A stretch of DNA of 64,000 nucleotides from Falciphora oryzae (taxonomy: Eukaryota; Ascomycota; Sordariomycetes; Magnaporthales; Magnaporthaceae): contig JNVV01000013.1 of NCBI GenBank assembly GCA_000733355.1, positions 69,851-133,850 of the forward strand, given 5' to 3'. The translations under genes were made by a program, and so were the position numbers. Numbering within the stretch: position 1 is the first letter of the stretch; the number at the start of each line of letters is the position of its first letter. A model generated the notes under the pieces. It was not told where the DNA came from and ran no database searches. It saw only the letters and a program-made list of their open reading frames with translations. Below are positions 12,441-24,600 of this stretch, piece after piece.

Positions 12441-14655
12441 ATCAGTTGAGGTCGCACCGTGACACGTATTCGACTCCCTGTGCGTATCTTGTTTTTGTCA
12501 AAACGAAGAATACAAGTCACTGTAATGATCGTATGGGACAGGCAGGCGCACTTGAGCATCCCGACAAACCGGTCACGTCCGTCGTGTTCCGTTGTGTGTA
12601 GAGCTGTCGGCCTTCCTGATGTCCGGTCTGTGCTCGTCTTTGTCGCCCGAACCGTGACCTACCGCGCGTCGGCCAGGGTTATAGGTAATGTCGGCGTAAA
12701 TACGGGCGCGGGTGTACTGCCAGGCGTACGTTCACGGCCGACTCGGGCCTGTAAGTTACGGCGTAGACCGAGCGTAGACCGAAAGGTTAGTGAGAGGGAA
12801 TATGGACAGGAAGATAGACGCACACTCTATACTGATTTCTCATGGGCAAAAAGTGTCAGGCTGCCCGAGTCACCAAGGCTACGCACGACCGAGAAGTGAG
12901 TAAGCAAACGGCTGTATGTCTCGTTGTCGCCTAACTATCCCAAACCTCAAAAGGGACCTGGCGGCAGCAGCGGGAACAGGGTTTGCAAGGATGATTACGG
13001 CGATTTGGGTTAGAATACGCGATGGTAAATAGGTAGGCATGCCGTCGACCGAGTAGAGGACTTTCTGCGCCGGGTGTCTCCGTCGGGGTATTTTTCCAGC
13101 TTGGGCGAATGCCCTGCTAACTGGTAGACTTCCCATGGACCCGGTTAGACCCTCGTTGCATGTATTGAAAACGAGGCGTTGATTCCGCTGTCGTCGGTCC
13201 TGTGAGCGTGCATCTCGTGGAACACTGGGAGATGGGTAGGGTACGCAAGGGGTCAATCGATTGTCTTCACCTGCCAGAAAGCCACGGGCTTGGAGCAGGG
13301 CCCAGGTCTACCAAGCGTATGACAAGAAAGCTACTTGTATACGAGACCCGAGGTACGTTTCTGACGGAAGATAGTGAAGTAGGGCGGAATCGAGCAAGGT
13401 TGTCTGAAAACATCGGGCCTGGACAGCATTCAAGAGAACGACGAAAGAGAAGCGGCCCGTATTCAAGGGTTGATGCACCGTTGTCTGTCAGCAACCGGCT
13501 CATCCGCCCGTAGTGTCTGCAAGCCGCCTAGGTGGCTGGTACCGTGTCCCCGGTTCTCTGGGGGTACGGGGCCGTTTGATGCATCGACTAGATGCACGCA
13601 CTGGCCGGGCGAAGACCGTCCGAATGAGGCGACAGAGCAGAACAGAAGGGCACCGGCCCGTGGAGAGACAGGTCAGGTCTGGCGAACCCGGGAAGTCTCA
13701 TCGAGGCGGGAGGACAATGAAGCATCTCCGACTCAGTCAGTAGTCGCCCGGGCGAGAGCGTCTCGTCTCGCCCTCGCACACGCCCGCGCATACTGCACCC
13801 CCTGCCTCATGGGCCGACAGTCCGAGTAGGCTCGTTTGCGCGGCACAAAGGAGATGCGGTGCTCCAGCCGCCCCAATGTTGTAGAAGGGCCTGTGGTGAG
13901 GCGTAAATGCGAGTCATCTCCGTGCCATGGAAGCAAGACACGCGCTGCTGCTTGCCGCCGCCGTGCCGCTGTCCGCCCGAGAACGGGTAAAGGCCGTAAG
14001 GAGGGACAGGGAGGGGTGGGCGCGTGCCACAGCGACAGCGACACAGACACAAAAAAGGGCATAAATGACAGACAGGCAGTGCGACCTGCACAAATCTCAT
14101 TTATCGAATCTGCTTGTCACATGGCGCGGGTCTTTCTTCCAAGTGCCAGGCGCATGGGCTCCCTTCCCGACCTTCTGGTTTCGTCTTTCCGCATGAAGCG
14201 TCTGGCAGACGGGAAGGTCGGAAGCGGCAGGATCCCGCATCTTGACAACAGGCCCCCGTGCTCTTAGCAGAGATACGTACGAGCATGACAGGCGGGAGAT
14301 TGGCCCCGAGCCCCTAGGCACCCTGGTAGGCACGAGGTACGCAGGCAATGGGCGCCCTGTAAGACAAGCGTCAAACGGCGTCGCACAGCGCCGTCTTTCC
14401 GTAGTCCAGGCTAGGCAGGCTCTGGCGAACACAACATCTGTGGCGATGGAGAAAAGCTGCCCCAGCCAGGCAGCCATCCGTGCATGCGTCGTTGCACCCA
14501 TATCGAGATCAGAAACGGGCGGGTATGGGAGCACAAGTTTGAGTGACTGAGTGGAGGTTGGTCGCGATTGTTGGGCGACCGAGTCTGGCTCTGGCACAGA
14601 AGCACAGCCGACAAAGCCCGTTTTTGCCTTAGCTTTTGATCCCCTCTGGAACTGT
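12441..14655. other. Unassigned stretch without homopolymer tracts
   Basis: This stretch lies downstream of the asparaginyl-tRNA synthetase gene. It contrasts with the sequence to its left: the longest A/T run I see is about six bases, pyrimidine patches are missing, and CG-containing words are common. Several open frames of 70-150 codons exist on both strands, but none has a recognisable domain and none chains with its neighbours through good splice sites. It may be a decayed element, a rapidly evolving gene or ordinary intergenic DNA. Confidence 0.4.
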
Positions 14656-16803
14656 CTAGCAGTCGCATCGGCCATGCCACCGTGGGAAGGTGGCCATGTC
14701 GCGGATTGTCTGGACACCGGCCATGTAGCAGAGGAGCCTGTCGAATCCGATGCCAAACCCTCCGTGCGGGGGACAGCCCCATCGACGAAGGTCAACGTAC
14801 CAGTCCAGGCCGCCGCCCACTGTGGGCGAGGGCATGGCGGCAACACTGGGGTTGGACCGACCATCTCCGTTGCTGGCGCCGTGGGAGGACTGGCGGGCGC
14901 CCGCGTCCGCGGCTGGTACCACCATTCCGCGCGACTGCATCGCATCCAGCAACGGCTGCAGGCGGTGCTCACGCATGGATCCGCCCGCAATCTCGCAGAG
15001 GTCCGGAACAAGCAGGTCAAAGCAGTCGACTGTCACACGCTCCGCTGTGCCAGCACCAGCTGCCTCCGACGGCGACACGCCGGCCGAAAGCTGCCCGGGT
15101 GACGACGACGTGAGCATGTAAAATGCCTTGATGTCGCGTGGGTAGTGTGTGACGAAGACGGGCCTCATCCCCTCGCCGACAACATCTGCGATGCACCGCT
15201 CGTGTTCGGCCTGTAACCCGTGGCCCCACTCAGGCGCAAACTTGAACCTTTTGGGGTTCTTTAGCGCCTCTGCCTCCAGCAGCCCGATGGCGTCGGTGTA
15301 GGTGATGCGCGGCCAGGCTGCCGACATGAGCCCGCCCCAGCGCTTGTCAATCTCCTCGGAGGAAACCTGGCCGTCCTCCCCGCCCTCCTTGACGGAGCGA
15401 CCCTGGCGGATGTCGTGAAATACCCGTGTGCTGTGTAGCTCGCGGGCCACGTAACGGAGCAAGCCCTCCACCAGGTCCATGACCGGACCCATGCCGTCTA
15501 CAAAGGCCATCTCGGCCTCCAGCATGTAGAACTCGCTCAGGTGCCTGGCCGTGTCGCTCTTCTCTGCCCGGAACGTCGGAGACAGGGTCCAGACATTGTT
15601 GACCGACTGGGCCAGTGCCTCGAGGTGGAGCTGAGACGAGACAGTGAGGTACTTTGGGGATCCAAAGAAGGGCGGTGCGGAAGCAGTTGTCTCGCCCGTG
15701 CCGTCGCAGTCGTTGTTGGCGAGGTCGGCTGCCGGGCGTAGAGTGAAGGCCTCCCCGGCGCCCTCGCAGTCAGACGATGTGATGATGGGCGGGTGTGTCT
15801 GGACAAAGTCGCGCGAAGCGAAGAATTGAGACACCTCGCGGGTGACCTCGGACCGTAGACGGAGCAGAGCCGAGTTCAAGGCCGTCCGGGAGCGGAGGTG
15901 GGGCAAGGTGCGGAGGAACTCGGGCGTATGGTATTTCTTCTGTACAGGGAAGGTCTGGGAAGGGGGAAACAATGGGGAGCGGTATGTTGGTCAGTCGTGC
16001 TGCTCCAATATAGACCGCGTGGTCAAGTGACGAGGATCGACGGGGAGCCACAGCAGCGACGGAGAAGGGCCTGTCCCCGATCCCTGGATCCAGGGTCCCT
16101 TACCTTGGCATCGGACGGCCCTACAACGGCGGCCTGGTCGACCCGGAGCTCGTGGCTTTGGCCCGCGCCCTGGGACTTGACCCAGGAGCCAACGAAGCGA
16201 ACGGCAGCGCCAACGGAGAGACTAATGGACACAAGACCAAAGACCAATCAGATATCCGAGACACAAAATAAGTTGGGTGGCGGGCGCCCGCTGCAGAAGG
16301 AGGCGGTGAAAGGCGAGAAAAATAACCATGATTTTAAGTATAGCAGAAAAAAACAAATACACGGAATGAACAATAATGTGCGGATGGGGGGTAGAACGAT
16401 GCTGGCATGGTAGTACACACCCACTAGCCTGGTCGGCGGGAACGACAGCCTGCAGGGCGTTCAGCGAGGACCCGTCGGCCAGCGAGACAAAGGAGGCGGT
16501 CTTCATGGACCGCACAGAGCGGACATATCCATTGACAACGACGCCCGGGACATCGCTCTCTGGTGACCATTCTAACAGCTTCGCAATACTGCGGCGCGGG
16601 GTAGTCTTGGAGTTGGGGGGTGAAGGGGACGAGTCGGACGAGTAGTGGCGGCGGCGAAGGAGGGTGGCGGCAGGAGCGCGCGATGTCGAGCCGAGGCAGC
16701 GTGATGGGGGAGTCGCAGGGGCAGTCGCAGCAACAAGGCGGCTTGCGGCCGGACGGCAGGTGCTGCCGGCTGCAGCTGAGAGACAGCCGCCAATCGGCCT
16801 CAT
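14656..16803 (-). CDS. SLM5: Mitochondrial asparaginyl-tRNA synthetase
   Basis: Class II aminoacyl-tRNA synthetase that charges mitochondrial tRNA-Asn with asparagine in the matrix. Three exons on the minus strand (16803-16421, 16221-16104, 15954-14656) join in phase to 599 residues. The N terminus is Arg/Ala/Ser-rich with no acidic residues for about 45 residues, ending near RRRHYSS, as in a mitochondrial presequence. An OB-fold anticodon-binding region follows (VVVNGYVRSVRSMKTASFVS, then LSVGAAVRFVGSW). The catalytic core starts at the QKKYHTPEFLR block and contains class II motif 2 (FRAEKSDTARHLSEFYMLE) and motif 3 (GFGIGFDRLL). It ends in FPRWHGRCDC, close to the usual AsnRS C terminus. 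The retained FRAE block and overall layout favour AsnRS over AspRS. The presequence points to the organellar enzyme (yeast Slm5) rather than cytosolic Ded81. Confidence 0.92.
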
Positions 16804-16953
16804 TTCCGGGCGTGTTTGGGATGCGGGAGGTGGTGTCTTATGAGACGGGCGGTGGTGTCTGCAAAAGGGAAGCCGATATCGTCGAGGGGCGCGCCGTGGT
16901 GGGGGAGGGATGGATCGCGATCGGCATGGACCGTGGGGAGAGAGAAGAAGAAG

Positions 16954-16981
<28 letters not shown>
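16954..16981 (+). repeat. Poly-A tract, 28 nt
   Basis: An uninterrupted A run about 150 bases upstream of the asparaginyl-tRNA synthetase start. On the transcribed (minus) strand it is poly-T. Poly(dA:dT) tracts of this kind are common in fungal promoters and can exclude nucleosomes; that role here is inference. Confidence 0.8.
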
Positions 16982-16987
<6 letters not shown>

Positions 16988-17906
16988 GGAATGGACGCGG
17001 GCCAAGACGTGCCGCTGTTGCAGAAAGACGAGACCCGAATCAAACAGAGCCAGACAAGGCACGAGGCGGGCAAGGCAAGAATTAGCGGTGATGGTCGCTG
17101 GTGTGTTTTGCTGTGGCGGTCGAGAAAAAAAATTAAAGTTGCGAAAGCTGAGGTCCAGTGAGAGCTCCTCCAAAGCTCCAAGCTGCCTCGCGGTTTCCGT
17201 TCCTGGGCAGCCCGGCGTGACGCTTGCACGGGCCAGTCGGATTCCACCGGCGACGGACAGCGGCGTTGACGCACTTACCAGGATCCTGGGAGGGTGGCTG
17301 CCCCACCCACTCTCCGTTAGCTCGTTACTAGCACTATCAGCCGCTGGCCAGCACCGTCGCCAACCCCTCGGCCGTGGGCGTGGAGCTGCGACTGCGTGGT
17401 CCTCGATGCTATTGCAGCGGCTTGGAACGGGCATCCATCTCGATCCTGCGCCAGCCTGGCCTCCTCCACACCTTGCGCGAAAGACGTGGATTCTTTTGCC
17501 CGTGTCCATGTTACAACGGCGCAAGCTTGGGCCTTTTTCTGGCGTGCGTGTGCTTGCATTGTCCCGCCTTATCTGCATTGCTATCGAGACTAGGTGCTCT
17601 CGGCACGTATTGTGCCGCTCCGTTTGATGCGGGGGAAAAAAAAAGAAGGGGAAAAACTGTGAAAGCACAAGAGCCGCAACATGGGACTGGCCTCAGCGGA
17701 AGATAAAAAGCAAGCAGCAAGGGCCCGGCCTGGAGCAGCTTCTCCGTCGGCCGCCAGAGGACGAGGGGGTATCCTGGATGGCATTCATGGCTTGCAGGAA
17801 GGCTAGGTTGGGCTCGAGCAGTCACCCACTCCCTTGCATCCGCGAGCTTTCCGCACTCTCCATCCTTGTGCATCCTCTTCTCCTTGTTCTTCTTTCCGCC
17901 CGCCCC

Positions 17907-17926
17907 CCCTGCCCTGCCCTGCCCTG
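17907..17926 (+). repeat. (CCCTG)x4 pentanucleotide repeat
   Basis: Four perfect CCCTG units in the intergenic region left of the PARG-like gene. Confidence 0.9.
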
Positions 17927-19353
17927 CCATGTCTCTGTCTCTGGAAGAGGGCACGATCTGATCTCACTACCTGCTCGTGGGAAAAAGCGGAGACGGTCAT
18001 GCCCAGCCTGGTTGCTCCGCTAGTGTCTCCAACATTGCTTCTGCTGGTGATATCGAGGACTCCAAAAACTGGTCTGTTGGCTTAGCCAAGCGAGGGTTGC
18101 CTGCCAACCAAAAATAACACGGACCATGGCGCACTGTGGATTTTGTATGGGTTGGTCCGCGTTTTTTTTTAGTCGACGGGCCATGATAGCCGGCCGGCCA
18201 CACATGCCGGCGCCATCTACCAACGTGACGCCGACGCCCACGCAGCCACGGGCGCCCGGCCAAGACACCATGCGGTCGGCGTGCACTGTGGACGTATGTA
18301 TGCACCGCGTACGCCGTATCGCTCGCTGTCCTTGCTCCCAGAGCCCATTCGTCGGGCTGGTTGAAGGAGGGGATAGTGACGAGAGGTCGAGGATGAAGGC
18401 AAGGATGAGAGCAAGGGTGCCGGCAAGGGTCAGGACAAGCCCGAGGACGAGCACGAAGACCAGGACGGCAACGGAGACGGGGAGGGGGGTCGGCCTAAAA
18501 GTGGACCTCCGTCTGGCGTGGGACAGGACCAAGCCAGCCGACCACTCCCCCTCCCCTCCCTCTGCTCTTTCGTCCGAGATGGATTCTACGTGCTTTTCGC
18601 TTGCCGTGCAAAACACCTCCGTTTCGGGCCCCGGAAGGAAGACCGGCTGAGTTGAATCTCTCGAATACCGTGTGGTGGCTGTTCTGATCGTACACAAGAC
18701 CTGAGACTCTCATGGTTCCTCTAGATGGAGTGTGAGGCTTACACAGCAGACGAGATCTGGTCATACGCGGCTGGCCGCAGCCTGGTGCACCTTCCGCCCA
18801 CCAGTCCCATCATCTCCCGATTGCATTTGCCCCCATGGCCCCTCCCCATCGTCCCAGGCTCGAAGGTCCCATCGACCGCGGCGCCGGCTCGCCTCCTGGT
18901 TCCACCGATCCGGTATGATTAGGGTGGGAGCGGCGGGCCCCTTCATCCCTAGCCAGCCCACCTTTCTCACACCCCCCCTCTGCCTTATCGACTGCGTGCC
19001 GTGATATGAACCTCGACGCAAGGATGAGTCTTATGGGTGGCCAAGGAAGTCCTACTGCTACCGCTAGCGCAGCATCCCACTTTCTTTCTTTGCTTTTCAG
19101 TCGACTAGCTGCAGCGTGATGCCAAAATGTGGTTGCAGGATACGCGAGCAGACTCTTCCCTTCTCTCCAGGGTGAGGGGAAACTGGGCTCCATGTATGCC
19201 CGCGAAGGTACCTCTGGGCTTAGCTCCCGCCCAGTAAGACATGCGTGTGGAACAATACCGATCTCCCACGGCAAGAGCGGTCAGGGCCCAGGGGGAACTC
19301 GACGCCTTGTTCGATGTCTCCTCCTTCTCTGCGCGTTCTGTCTAATATCCCGG

Positions 19354-19362
19354 ATATATAAA
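19354..19362 (+). promoter_or_regulatory. TATA-like box of the PARG-like gene
   Basis: TATATAAAT lies about 220 bases upstream of the ATG at 19582 and is followed by a CT-rich leader, as is typical of fungal 5' untranslated regions. Confidence 0.45.
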
Positions 19363-19581
19363 TAAGATGGCAGATGGAGCCTTCCTTGCCTTTTCGGCCG
19401 ATCGATCACCTCTCACTCTCTCCAGGTATATCATCCTCGATCAGCCTGCTCCTGTTCGGCGATTCTCCACCCAAAGAACAGTCGACAACACGTTCAAGCA
19501 TCCAGTTGCTATCGTACAAGACCACAATACACTCTCGTCCCTGCCCTTTCCCCTCCGATCCCCATCACCTTCTCCATCATC

Positions 19582-20990
19582 ATGCCTCCTGCCGGCCCTA
19601 CCGTAGGGGGCTCTTCCAGGTCCTTCAAGCCAAAGGCCTCGGAGATCGCGCACGAGACCAAGCGGACCATCATCCCACACATCAAGAGCAAGTATGCGGA
19701 CCGCTGGAAGTCCTACTCCTACTACTACGAGGCGCCCATGTCGCAAATCACCCTGCCACCACCCGAGTACGCAGTGGAGCCCACACCCTTTGGTAAGTCG
19801 AGCCAGAGCAGCAGGCGGGCAGCCCATTGGCGGGTTTTGCGTGACGGCAGCCCCATAATTTTTCCCCACTCTGGGTCGGGCCTGTCGCGACTGACGGGCG
19901 CCGGGCATCACCACAGCTGTCTTTGTTGGCGATCCCGTCAACTACGCGCTTCACTGGATGGAGGCCCAGAGCCCCTCGACCCGCGTGGCCCTCATCTGCG
20001 CCGCCAACGAGAAGAGGGCCGGCGGAGATTGGGTGACCGGGGTGGCCGGCTACGAGGAGAGGCTATGTCGCCGCAGCACGCTGTCTGCCACCCTCGAGAC
20101 GCCGGGCCCCGGCTCGCCGACTCCACAGGCCTTCCCCATGTCCTCAGTGGGAGGCATATTCAGCGAGAACGTTGGTAAGCCTTGCCTCGCCTGACTGGCC
20201 CCAAGACACATAAATACACCCCTCCCCTTGCGACCCTGGCCGAGGCTATCGGTTCCATGCCGGATCTGTGTGGAACACGCCGGCACACCCCCCAGGGGGG
20301 GAGGAGGGAGAGGGCCACACCAAAGATCTCCGAGCTCACTGGCTGACGTGTCACACCTACCCACCCAACCACCACCCCCCCTCGGCTGCAGTCGTGTTCC
20401 GGACAGAGAAGGACCGGTCAGAGCCACTGGACGAGGAGCTGTGGCGCGACCTGCCCGTGTGCTCCGTCCCGCCCGTGCGCTGGCCCAAAGTGAACATCAA
20501 CTCTGGCTGGCTGCAGTACTCGTTCGCGGACGAGCGGCGGCTGATGCGGGACAAGATCATGGGCGCCGTGGCCATCTGCCTGGCCAACGACATCGCCAAC
20601 ATCGTCGTGGGCGACTTCGGCCTGGGCAACGGCTACCGCAACCCGCCCTACGAGACGGCCGCCATGTGGAACGAGGTCGTCAACGGCGAGCCGTCCATCA
20701 GGGGCCGCATCCACAACATCGCCTTCATCTTCGAGGATGGCTGCCAGTGCACCCAGCGCCTCATCCTCGACGACCTCGCGAAGAAGGAGCGCAGGGGCGG
20801 CGGCGGCCTCACCCCCTACCTGACCTCCGCCCTTGCCGAGGAGTCGCTCTCGGATTTTGAGCTGTTCCGCCAGTACTTTGTGCCGGTGCGTTTTTTTGAT
20901 TTCCCCTGACTCTTCTCTCCTCTATAAACTTACTTCGCTTCCCCGTACCAAGCTAACTTGATTTTATGTACCTCGACAAAGTCCCAGTAA
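19582..20990 (+). CDS. Microbial-type PARG-like protein (TIGR02452 family)
   Basis: Macrodomain-fold protein of the microbial-type poly(ADP-ribose) glycohydrolase family; family members remove ADP-ribose from proteins. Four exons (19582-19792, 19917-20174, 20392-20885, 20982-20990) join in phase to 323 residues. The start is the first ATG after a CT-rich leader. The family signature is present as AGGDWVTGVAGYEERLCRRS. It matches the fungal GGDW...EE variant rather than the GGG...QEE of bacterial PARG, so the residue before the catalytic Glu pair is Tyr, not Gln. Downstream blocks GAVAICLANDIANIVVGDFG and RIHNIAFIFED fit the family's central beta-strands. The last exon is only 9 nt (SQ plus stop), supported by a GCTAAC branch point and a CAAAG acceptor. 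Substrate in this organism is unknown. Confidence 0.82.
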
Positions 20991-21045
20991 CTTACTCCCG
21001 TCTTGAGTCTTCTCGGGACACCTCAGCCCGAGATTTTCCGTTTCT

Positions 21046-21650
21046 NNNNNNNNNNNNNNNNNNNNNNNNNNNNNNNNNNNNNNNNNNNNNNNNNNNNNNN
21101 NNNNNNNNNNNNNNNNNNNNNNNNNNNNNNNNNNNNNNNNNNNNNNNNNNNNNNNNNNNNNNNNNNNNNNNNNNNNNNNNNNNNNNNNNNNNNNNNNNNN
21201 NNNNNNNNNNNNNNNNNNNNNNNNNNNNNNNNNNNNNNNNNNNNNNNNNNNNNNNNNNNNNNNNNNNNNNNNNNNNNNNNNNNNNNNNNNNNNNNNNNNN
21301 NNNNNNNNNNNNNNNNNNNNNNNNNNNNNNNNNNNNNNNNNNNNNNNNNNNNNNNNNNNNNNNNNNNNNNNNNNNNNNNNNNNNNNNNNNNNNNNNNNNN
21401 NNNNNNNNNNNNNNNNNNNNNNNNNNNNNNNNNNNNNNNNNNNNNNNNNNNNNNNNNNNNNNNNNNNNNNNNNNNNNNNNNNNNNNNNNNNNNNNNNNNN
21501 NNNNNNNNNNNNNNNNNNNNNNNNNNNNNNNNNNNNNNNNNNNNNNNNNNNNNNNNNNNNNNNNNNNNNNNNNNNNNNNNNNNNNNNNNNNNNNNNNNNN
21601 NNNNNNNNNNNNNNNNNNNNNNNNNNNNNNNNNNNNNNNNNNNNNNNNNN
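21046..21650. other. Assembly gap (N)
   Basis: About 605 undetermined bases starting 55 bases beyond the predicted PARG-like stop. A small gene could be hidden here. Confidence 1.
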
Positions 21651-24600
21651 CTCCCGGCTGATGGCACTCAAGCAATGTGCTGTTCTCAGCCCAACGGAGG
21701 GGTGGTGGCCGGCTTTGTTTGAGGCTCCCGGCATTTTGTGTCGAGGAGGTCGCACAGAGGCTTTGATTTTATGCTTCTGACATGCCTAGCATTGGGAACA
21801 CAATGCGAGGAACCAGCATGGTGTCTCTCGCGTTGACTCTTTTTTTTCCGGGTTAATTACATCGGCTTTTCGGTTTCTTTTGTTTCCTTTTTTGTCCTTC
21901 CTGTCATTTCCGTCTCTTCCTTCTCATCTGAAGTTGGGCAGGCATCCTGTCGTCTCTCGTTTAGGGTCTTCGATATCGAATACGTATCACGTTCGTTGCT
22001 ATTTGCCGCCCTTGATCACTTCAGTGTGATGATGCTTGAAACACCGAATGCTGTTGGGATTATTTTCAACCTTGCAGACCAGTGCAATCAATATTAGCGC
22101 GCAGCGTAGCGCCCGGGGCGCCAGAGACCCCAGGTAAGTACCCACACAACCCTTCCGGAGAAACAATTCAAATGTGGATTTCTCAGGTTGAGATATAGAA
22201 GCCGACGGCTAAGCCTAATCAAGATGGGAGAAAACCCTGGGAAGTCCCTGGGAGACAGACCGGCCGTCCCACCGAAGCACACTGAGCCTGCCGTATCTGC
22301 GGAGGATCTGATATGTCACATCTCGGGGGTTTCCAGTGCCCGAGTCCCCCTCCACTGTGAGTAAGTCTATCTGAATCTGGCGAGCCTAGCATACGCCAAG
22401 ATGCGGGCTGCTGGCCAGAAGAGGGTCTGTGGAGCGGGGGAGGATAGCAGCCGCTTGGCGGAGAGAGCCCTGGGGTGATGAAGGTGGTGGATGTGCTGGC
22501 AGCCGAACGGAGAAGCCTACCCTAAACAGAGCCGTGGCTACCCAATAATTATGCAAGGCCGGGGGGTGACGTGGGGCCTGGATCGCCTGTTTCCTACCCA
22601 TTCCCGGGTCCAGTGACGCGCAGATGTGGGAGCACAGCATCGACCGGATCGATCCCGCGGACCAACAGCTCGGAAGTTGGGAACTGGATATGTTGCATCC
22701 GGCCTTCCTTGGCTCCTGACGCCCTGCAGATTCGAGCTGGCTAGCTTGGGCAGCATGAGCCAATAGCGGCCGGACGGCCTGACGGGTCCAGGCTCGTCGC
22801 CATCGACAGGCCCTGGTCAAGGTGTCACCCCATTACCATGCGAGGGCTCAAGCCAGCTCAACATCGCATATGGTGAGGGGGCGCGGGGTGCCGGTTTTCT
22901 GTTCGCCAGGACTCATGTATTACCTCGTCAACCGGCAAAGCGTGCCGGCGTGGTACAAGACCATCACGAATTAAGACTAGGGGTCCGTGGGGGACTCTGA
23001 GAGGCAATAGTGATTTGTTGTCGTGGGCCTTTACCACCCCAACCGTGACAATCCGCACACCCACGCCCGTCACCGCGACGATCGCGAAGAATGCAGCCGA
23101 AAAGAGTCAGAAAAGCCGAGAGTTAGCGTTGATGGCTGGCTGTGTGCCAAAGTCTGAGGAGGCGCATCCCTGCTTATCACCTGCAATAATCATCTCACCG
23201 CTGGGAAAAGGACGGAGCGAGGCTGTAAAATTTTAGCTTTGCTTTTTTTTCATTCGACCAAAAAGCAAAGCTGCGGCAACCTTGGACGGATGTGGTAGCC
23301 GGTGAACGATGTAATTAATCTATCGTGGCTCCATGTCGCGGGCGCTTAGGGAAGACGGAGCCCCTGGCCCGACCCCGTTTTGCTGGCCACCCGCGCTCGC
23401 TTGGAGTCCGTGATCCCATCAGACTGGACGGTGCAGAAAGTGGGCTGCCGTGGCTACTATGGAGGTACTTCTCCTCCCGTTGCTGCTGTTGCTGCTGCTG
23501 CTGCACTACTACTTACTGTTGCTGTGACGAGTGCCCAAAGCCCAGCTGGGCGACTGGGTGTGGACGTAAGCGTGGTGGTACAGATGATGCGGTCAACCGG
23601 AGACATGCGTCCTCTTGGCCTGCATCCTCCACTGCCGGTCGACAAAAAGGGGAGGAGGAAACACGTCTACCCCGGGGCTTCTTGGAAGGCTGGGAGTGTT
23701 CGACAAAAAGACCTCGTCTCTTGATTGTTACTGTGACCTGGCAAGCCGCCAAGTACGCATGCAGCTGCACCAAGCAGCCCCGAGACGGGCCTGGATGGAG
23801 CTTCTCAAGGGAGACTCTGCCTGGGGTGGTTCCGGGCCATGTCCCTGTCACGCCCCGCTCAGGGCAGCGGCCCGCCGTCGCTGAAGCTCTGTGATCCGGC
23901 TGTTCACGACGGCACTCGCACCCGACTGGCCTACAGTCTCTTGGAAGTATATTGACGGGATCCCTTATGAAATGCTATAGAAATGGGGCAGGGGAGGGAT
24001 AGTGAAAAAAAGGGGAAAGGAAAAAGAAACGAAGTAGTGGAAGCAAAGTTAAGTTGAGAGAAATAGGGGGGATACGCACGTAACAAGAACACGATGAATT
24101 TGCGACGACGGCGGATTTGCGGGTATTTTGGGTGCGCGACGCACCTCCATTCCAACCCACTCGGGCAAAAAAACAGCACCCGGCGGTCCTGCTTTGACTC
24201 GCCAGCTGAACTCGCTGGGCTAGAGGCAAAGGAGGGACGCGCCAGGCAGTCTGGACTGGACGGTCCTCGCTCGCTATCACACGCAGGAGGCCGGGCAACC
24301 AATGGCGACGCGGCCTGCTCACCGGTCACCCATGCATGATCAGACTCAGACACGCATAAAACCTGCTCCTAGACCACCGCCGGCGCGGCAATGGTGGCCA
24401 GGCCAACGGGGGACGGAAAGGTGTGTCGATCTTTCGAAGAGCCACTGTCACATCTTTTTTTCTCCCTTTCGTGAGCCTTTTTCCCTCATCGGAAGGCCAG
24501 TTTGCCATCGATAGTTTATTGCCAATCCGTTCTAGTGATTGGGTTCTCTCCGCATGTCCTCGGAGAGGATTGGTCGCATAATCGGTCTCCGAGAAAGGTG

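Larger units (their letters stand above)
16804..19353. promoter_or_regulatory. Long divergent intergenic region
   Basis: This 2.5-kb region separates the start codons of the asparaginyl-tRNA synthetase gene (-) and the PARG-like gene (+), so it should hold both promoters. It contains a 28-base A run (16954-16981), a CCCTG x4 repeat (17907-17926) and an imperfect roughly 12-bp purine-rich repeat near 18388-18450. The minus strand of that purine-rich repeat would read as a hydrophobic, transmembrane-like stretch, but I see no convincing gene around it. Confidence 0.5.

Noticed and set aside
14097..15121. Long frames on both strands around the 3' end of the asparaginyl-tRNA synthetase gene
   Set aside because: They overlap the real gene in other phases, are composition-driven and show no domain.
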